Below the pieces are notes generated by a model, which saw nothing but the letters and a program-made list of their open reading frames with translations, was not told where the DNA came from and did no database searches. The position numbers and the translations under genes are program-made. A DNA stretch of 18,138 nt from JBHHYN01 sp046757565 (GTDB lineage Bacteria; Pseudomonadota; Gammaproteobacteria; Eutrophobiales; Eutrophobiaceae). Positions 15,191-18,138 of the stretch are shown piece after piece (the first letter of the stretch is position 1; each line of letters opens with the position of its first letter). The stretch lies in NCBI GenBank assembly GCA_046757565.1, contig JBHHYN010000054.1, positions 1 through 18,138 of the forward strand, read 5' to 3'.

Positions 15191-15847
15191 ATGATAAACC
15201 AGGCGATATGGTTTCAGGTAGTCCTTGCTCTGCTGTTGAGCGGATGTCAAAGCACCACTGTTATCGACCAGCGCCGTGATGCCCCTACCAGCCTGAATAA
15301 GGATGATTCCATCGTCGTGCTCGGCCGCCGGCAAAGCGGTGATCACGAAACCGAGCACGACTTTATTACCTGTGTGGGCAAATCTCTCGCCAGCAGCGAA
15401 CATGGGATTAATGTGATCCCGGAAAAACAGTTCGTTGACAGCATGTATCCCTATTTTGAGACAAGTACCGCGCCCATGGATGTGAAAAACCTCAACAACC
15501 TGATACAAAACCCTGTTGTGGCCGCAAAATTCTCTAACTTCCACATTCGCTATTTTGTCTGGATCGACGGCTCCACGGTACGGACCAATAGCAGTGGTTC
15601 CATCTCCTGCGCAATAGGGCCGGGCGGTGGCGGTTGTTTTGGATTTGCTACCTGGGACGATAAATCCAACTACGAAGCCAGCGTATGGGATTTCAAAAAT
15701 CTCTCCCTGTCCGGGAATATCAGCGCCGAGACGCAAGGGACCTCTTACCTGCCTGCTGTGATCATACCCATTCCCCTGCTGGCGCGTGTCAAGGCCCATG
15801 CCTGTGAAAGTATGGCGGATCAGATAAAAAGCTTTTTCAATGAGTAG
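15191..15847 (+). CDS. Lipoprotein, last gene of the envelope cluster
   Basis: The 218-residue product has a short lipoprotein signal peptide (WFQVVLALLLSGC, lipobox LSGC, Cys near residue 19). The mature part includes DSIVVLGRRQSGDHETEHDF, a pattern like the N-terminal strand of proteins that bind or assemble at the outer membrane, and a Gly-rich CAIGPGGGGCFGFATWDD loop with two cysteines that could form a disulfide. A final hydrophobic segment, LPAVIIPIPLLARV, may be membrane-associated. I do not recognise a named family. No clear terminator follows; the hairpins around 15855-15880 are short and have no T-run. Confidence 0.8.
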   Translation: MINQAIWFQVVLALLLSGCQSTTVIDQRRDAPTSLNKDDSIVVLGRRQSGDHETEHDFITCVGKSLASSEHGINVIPEKQFVDSMYPYFETSTAPMDVKNLNNLIQNPVVAAKFSNFHIRYFVWIDGSTVRTNSSGSISCAIGPGGGGCFGFATWDDKSNYEASVWDFKNLSLSGNISAETQGTSYLPAVIIPIPLLARVKAHACESMADQIKSFFNE

Positions 15848-16062
15848 TCTTTGAGCCCTGGCTGATCAGGCAGGCAAACGTGCCTAAGAAAGAACTCGAA
15901 TCGTATAGTGCTAATAAGAAAGGAAGGGGTGATAATGAACGCAAAATGCCGTCGATTAGAATCGCCAGGACAGATCCTTTCTGTTCCTCTTGGCTTACTC
16001 GTGTAACCCAGTGATTTCTTAATTCAAAACCACTATTATCCCTCAAAACATAGGGTATTTTC
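15848..16062. other. Intergenic region between convergent genes
   Basis: This gap lies between the end of the cluster and a minus-strand gene. It contains the small palindrome CTGATCAG near 15862 but no obvious intrinsic terminator. The minus-strand frame over 15837-16046 has no ribosome binding site and no family resemblance. I treat it as non-coding. Confidence 0.4.
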
Positions 16063-16437
16063 CTAACTCATACCTGCCACGTTCATGAGTCCACACCATA
16101 CCGCTAAGATAAAAGTGATCCCTGATGCAATATCCCAGGTAAAACTGCGCCAATACCACTTTTTATATTTAGAAAAGTCATACTCACCTTCTTTGGCAGT
16201 GCTTCTTTTAACTGAACGATGTTTCGCAAGAAATAAACTGACTCCTACAAAAACCAATCCGAGTGTGAATGCAGATACGGGGCCTACAATCCATTGTGGT
16301 CCTGTCCCACTCTCAACAAGATTTGCAGCTAACAATACCGTTACACCAATTCCTCCAGTATTCACTCCAATCAGATATCTACGGGTTGAATCGGCTACTT
16401 GCTGTGAACGCTTTTCGTGATCTATTTCTGTTGCCAT
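16063..16437 (-). CDS. Small membrane protein with three predicted helices
   Basis: The 124-residue product has a polar, charged N-terminus (MATEIDHEKRSQQVADSTRR) and hydrophobic stretches at about 23-41, 48-69 and 99-120, separated by a Lys/Arg-rich loop (KHRSVKRSTAKEGEYDFSKYKKWYWR). By the positive-inside rule that loop should be cytoplasmic. No good Shine-Dalgarno site precedes the ATG. It reads against the cluster and abuts transposase remnants, so it is likely accessory DNA. I recognise no family. The clean alternation of helices and charged loops makes a real gene more likely than chance. Confidence 0.6.
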   Translation of the reverse strand: MATEIDHEKRSQQVADSTRRYLIGVNTGGIGVTVLLAANLVESGTGPQWIVGPVSAFTLGLVFVGVSLFLAKHRSVKRSTAKEGEYDFSKYKKWYWRSFTWDIASGITFILAVWCGLMNVAGMS

Positions 16438-16462
16438 AGTAATAAGATAAGCACATCATCAT

Positions 16463-16591
16463 GGTTTCTACAATAAAACAGGGGAGCATGTGAATGCAAA
16501 CCAGGTAATACAATTGTATCGGACACGCATGCAAATTGAGGAAGCGTTCCGTGATATTAAGAATTGCGATAAAACTCATTCAGATAGACGC
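16463..16591 (+). pseudogene. IS4-family transposase C-terminal fragment
   Basis: The plus-strand frame reads VIQLYRTRMQIEEAFRDIKN. It contains the complete YREK signature of IS4-family transposases, Y-x2-R-x3-E-x6-K, with Tyr at 16517 and Lys ending at 16561. Nothing upstream or downstream encodes the rest: in-frame stops lie at about 16448 and after 16650, and the sequence drifts after ...DRR. It is a decayed remnant of an insertion sequence, not a working gene. Confidence 0.8.
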
Positions 16592-16797
16592 ATTACAACA
16601 ATGAAAGCAATAAACTTTTGTGGGGATCTGTCAGGGACAGACTACGGTTAAATGACATTTGATAAACAATTTCCTTACGGAATGGTAAAACCGTGCCCTG
16701 TCCTCCCGATTGCCTCAACTCACCTCAACTAATCTGACCCCATCGTCTATAAACCATTTGAATATTATACAACGAATCTGACTCTGAAGGATCCCCA
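16592..16797. other. Non-coding stretch between two transposase remnants
   Basis: No gene is visible. The stretch contains the near-palindrome ctgtcagggacag at about 16628-16640 and the tail caactaatctgacccc near 16725-16742. Both resemble sequences often found beside REP-associated or insertion-sequence transposases. A related tcctgtccctg occurs at about 17143-17153, past the IS30 remnant. Probably debris of mobile elements. Confidence 0.35.
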
Positions 16798-17093
16798 TTC
16801 GAGGCGTCCGGTGATTTACTCGGGACTCCAGTCCTGCTCAAGATACTGATGAATAAGTCGCTTGATTTCCTCTGTCAACTTGTGCGCCTTTGGCTTATGT
16901 TTATGCCGTGCCTGGCCAAGTGACCCGCCTGTTGATGCCGGTATTCTCTCTGCCCGGTATTGCGTGCCAATTCCCGTGACAAAGTGCTTGATGCACGCCC
17001 CAGAGCACTTGCTATTTTATTCATTGAGGTGCCCATTTTTCGTTCAACTTCGATATAATATCTTCACTCAAGACTCAGGTGTTTATAGTTCAT
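16798..17093 (-). pseudogene. IS30-family transposase, N-terminal fragment, frameshifted
   Basis: On the minus strand from an ATG at 17093 the reading is MNYKHLSLE-stop-RYYIEVERK, then IASALGRASSTLSRELARN, GQREYRHQQAGHLARH. After a frameshift near 16905-16915 it continues HKPKAHKLTEEIKRL and LEQDWSPE-stop-ITGRLE. This is the start of an IS30 transposase: a helix-turn-helix with the SRELARN motif, then the DWSPEQI region. In-frame stops at 17064-17066 and 16816-16818 plus the frameshift show it is dead, and the DDE catalytic domain is missing. The plus-strand frame over 16862-17155 is only its shadow. Confidence 0.88.
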
Positions 17094-17196
17094 TTGTAGC
17101 ATCCGTAAAGGGTCTGCTCACTGTTTACTCTACACCTGGGTCCTGTCCCTGTTAACAGGTATATTGCTGCCAGTTACAGTCAGAGGTTATGCGCTT

Positions 17197-17598
17197 ATGA
17201 TACGAATTCAGGACATACTTTTAGTCATTCTTGTCACATTATTAGCAGGCTGTGGAAGCGCGTTTACGTCTATGAAGCAGGTACGCAACCGAGAACCAAT
17301 GAGAACTGTTGTCGTCCCACTTCCATTCGATGATGCCTATGCAAATCTGTCGAAGGCGGTCTCGGAATGCGTCGTGCTCAATATTAATAAGGCGTATTCG
17401 GTAAAAAGAAGTAATTCAGCAGAGGTCGCAGTGTTGTCAAACGGGGCGGTCTCCGGATCGAATGTCTGGCTTGCAGTAATAGTTGAGCCGATCAATGACA
17501 ATGAGAGCCGACTTTCGATCTATTGGAGTAAAAAGTTTTGGGAGTCTCGTGCGGCTTCCATCAAATCCTGGGCTATGGGAGCAAGCACAGGTTGTTGA
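17197..17598 (+). CDS. Small lipoprotein
   Basis: From the ATG at 17197 the product has 133 residues and a lipoprotein signal peptide (IRIQDILLVILVTLLAGC, lipobox LAGC). GAGG lies about ten bases upstream; the TTG at 17164 is a less likely start. The mature part (MRTVVVPLPFDDAYANLSKA, SAEVAVLSNGAVSGSNVWLA, NESRLSIYWSKKFW) has alternating strands and a helix, as in small accessory lipoproteins, and ends in Cys. It stands outside the envelope cluster, beyond the transposase remnants, and shows no close resemblance to the cluster lipoproteins. Confidence 0.75.
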   Translation: MIRIQDILLVILVTLLAGCGSAFTSMKQVRNREPMRTVVVPLPFDDAYANLSKAVSECVVLNINKAYSVKRSNSAEVAVLSNGAVSGSNVWLAVIVEPINDNESRLSIYWSKKFWESRAASIKSWAMGASTGC

Positions 17599-17618
17599 TG
17601 TGAAAAACCACTAAACGA

Positions 17619-17636
17619 CCCTCCAGAAAAGGGGGG
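17619..17636. terminator. Candidate hairpin between convergent genes
   Basis: CCCTCC pairs with GGGGGG (one T-G pair) around AGAAAA, 21 bases after the plus-strand stop at 17598. The plus side is followed by agatttatttat and the minus side by tcgtttagtggttttt. The geometry suits a weak bidirectional terminator. Confidence 0.4.
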
Positions 17637-17674
17637 CAGATTTATTTATCGATTTTACCTAACCTTGCATTTAC

Positions 17675-17989
17675 TCATTTGGCCTTACCTTCTGCGATTG
17701 CTTCAAATGCGCCCTTTAAATTTTTCCTTACATCTTTTAGCCACTCAATGACTTCTTCCGGCGCATCAGTTTGCATGATGATATTTTGGATCAACAATAA
17801 TGTTGATTTCATTTGTCCGAGATTTCTTACAGACTCCCAACTCATGGCTTCGTCTATATGGAAAAGCAGCTTGTCGGAATCAGAAAACCCGAAGTTTTCC
17901 ACCACTGCATCTCTCAAATTGATCCACGACCCTTGAAGATCCGAGATTGCGGTTTTTTCATATCCGCTTGGTTCGGTTTTAAAACTCAT
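17675..17989 (-). CDS. Small soluble protein of unknown function
   Basis: The 104-residue product has no signal peptide or membrane helix and is strongly alpha-helical in appearance (NLRDAVVENFGF, MKSTLLLIQNIIMQT, EEVIEWLKDVRKNLKGAFEAIA). The only ribosome binding site is a weak AAGAA before the ATG. Balanced acidic and basic residues over its whole length support a real gene. It resembles small helical accessory proteins of mobile regions, but I recognise no family and see no toxin or antitoxin partner. Confidence 0.55.
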   Translation of the reverse strand: MSFKTEPSGYEKTAISDLQGSWINLRDAVVENFGFSDSDKLLFHIDEAMSWESVRNLGQMKSTLLLIQNIIMQTDAPEEVIEWLKDVRKNLKGAFEAIAEGKAK

Positions 17990-18090
17990 GATTCTTTTTT
18001 GTTTCTGTATGCATCTGCAATATATATGACACGATTAGCAAAATCAGAGTTCCGCTTCTGAAGATTTTTATTCACACTGAAATAATTGGG

Positions 18091-18112
18091 TCTTCAGCAG
18101 AATCTGTGGGTT
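18091..18112 (-). repeat. Right copy of the 22-bp inverted repeat
   Basis: tcttcagcagaatctgtgggtt (first half tcttcagcag) is the exact reverse complement of 233-254. It is followed 18 bases later by cgtcattc at the window edge, mirroring the palindrome outside the left copy. Confidence 0.7.
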
Positions 18113-18138
18113 GATATATAAACAGTAGCCCGTCATTC

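Noticed and set aside
1772..15847. Type VI secretion cluster
   Set aside because: FHA-like, VWA and FGE-like parts fit, but no TssB, TssC, VgrG, Hcp, ClpV or TssM homologue is present.
15837..16046. Minus-strand 69-codon frame
   Set aside because: It overlaps the end of the last lipoprotein gene, has no ribosome binding site and no recognisable protein.
16862..17155. Plus-strand 97-codon frame
   Set aside because: It lies antisense to the IS30 transposase remnant, which explains the sequence with recognisable motifs on the other strand.
16063..17989. The two minus-strand genes as a toxin-antitoxin pair
   Set aside because: They are 1.2 kb apart, not adjacent, and neither resembles a known toxin or antitoxin.

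Overview
The window looks like chromosome of a gammaproteobacterium with roughly balanced GC content. The evidence is gammaproteobacterial-type lipoproteins, a TonB-like C-terminal domain, Shine-Dalgarno-led genes and a classic dispersed 'cgtcattcccg' palindrome. I cannot name the genus from the sequence.

Layout. (1) Bases 1-429 hold no gene. They carry a palindromic dispersed repeat, the left copy of a 22-bp inverted repeat, and a good -10 box. (2) Bases 430-1551 are alanine dehydrogenase (ald), with all catalytic residues. (3) Bases 1772-15847 are twelve consecutive plus-strand genes, mostly overlapping or a few bases apart, nearly all encoding envelope proteins. In order they are: a secreted TPR protein with a TonB-type C-terminus; a lipoprotein with 24 seven-residue Gln/Ala repeats; a lipoprotein with a glycine-rich segment; an inner-membrane-anchored TPR protein; an inner-membrane-anchored PEGA-array protein ending in a cysteine-less formylglycine-generating-enzyme (FGE/SUMF1) fold; a small secreted protein; an ExbB/TolQ/MotA-like proton-channel subunit; a cytoplasmic ASKHA-like protein with an FHA-like C-terminus; two paralogous von Willebrand A (VWA) proteins; and two more lipoproteins. 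(4) Bases 15848-18138 are AT-richer and look like a decayed accessory zone. It contains a small membrane protein on the minus strand, an IS4-family transposase scrap with an intact YREK signature, a frameshifted IS30-family transposase N-terminus, a small lipoprotein, and an unrecognised minus-strand gene. The right copy of the 22-bp inverted repeat closes the window.

The interesting system is the twelve-gene cluster. Both VWA proteins begin with the same short basic stretch followed by one membrane helix carrying an Asp at residue 17. This resembles the N-terminus of ExbD/TolR/MotB, and the ExbB-like protein is encoded two genes upstream. I infer an envelope-spanning, probably proton-motive-force-driven machine. 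Its A-type channel subunit would pair with two different B-type subunits whose periplasmic domains are metal-binding VWA folds. PEGA, TPR and FGE-like proteins would stand in the periplasm, four lipoproteins would probably sit at the outer membrane, and the ASKHA-FHA protein would lie on the cytoplasmic side. The mix of FHA, VWA, non-catalytic FGE-like protein and lipoprotein also recalls the TagQ/TagR/PpkA/Fha posttranslational control pathway of type VI secretion, but no kinase, phosphatase or secretion genes are present. The function of the machine is unknown.
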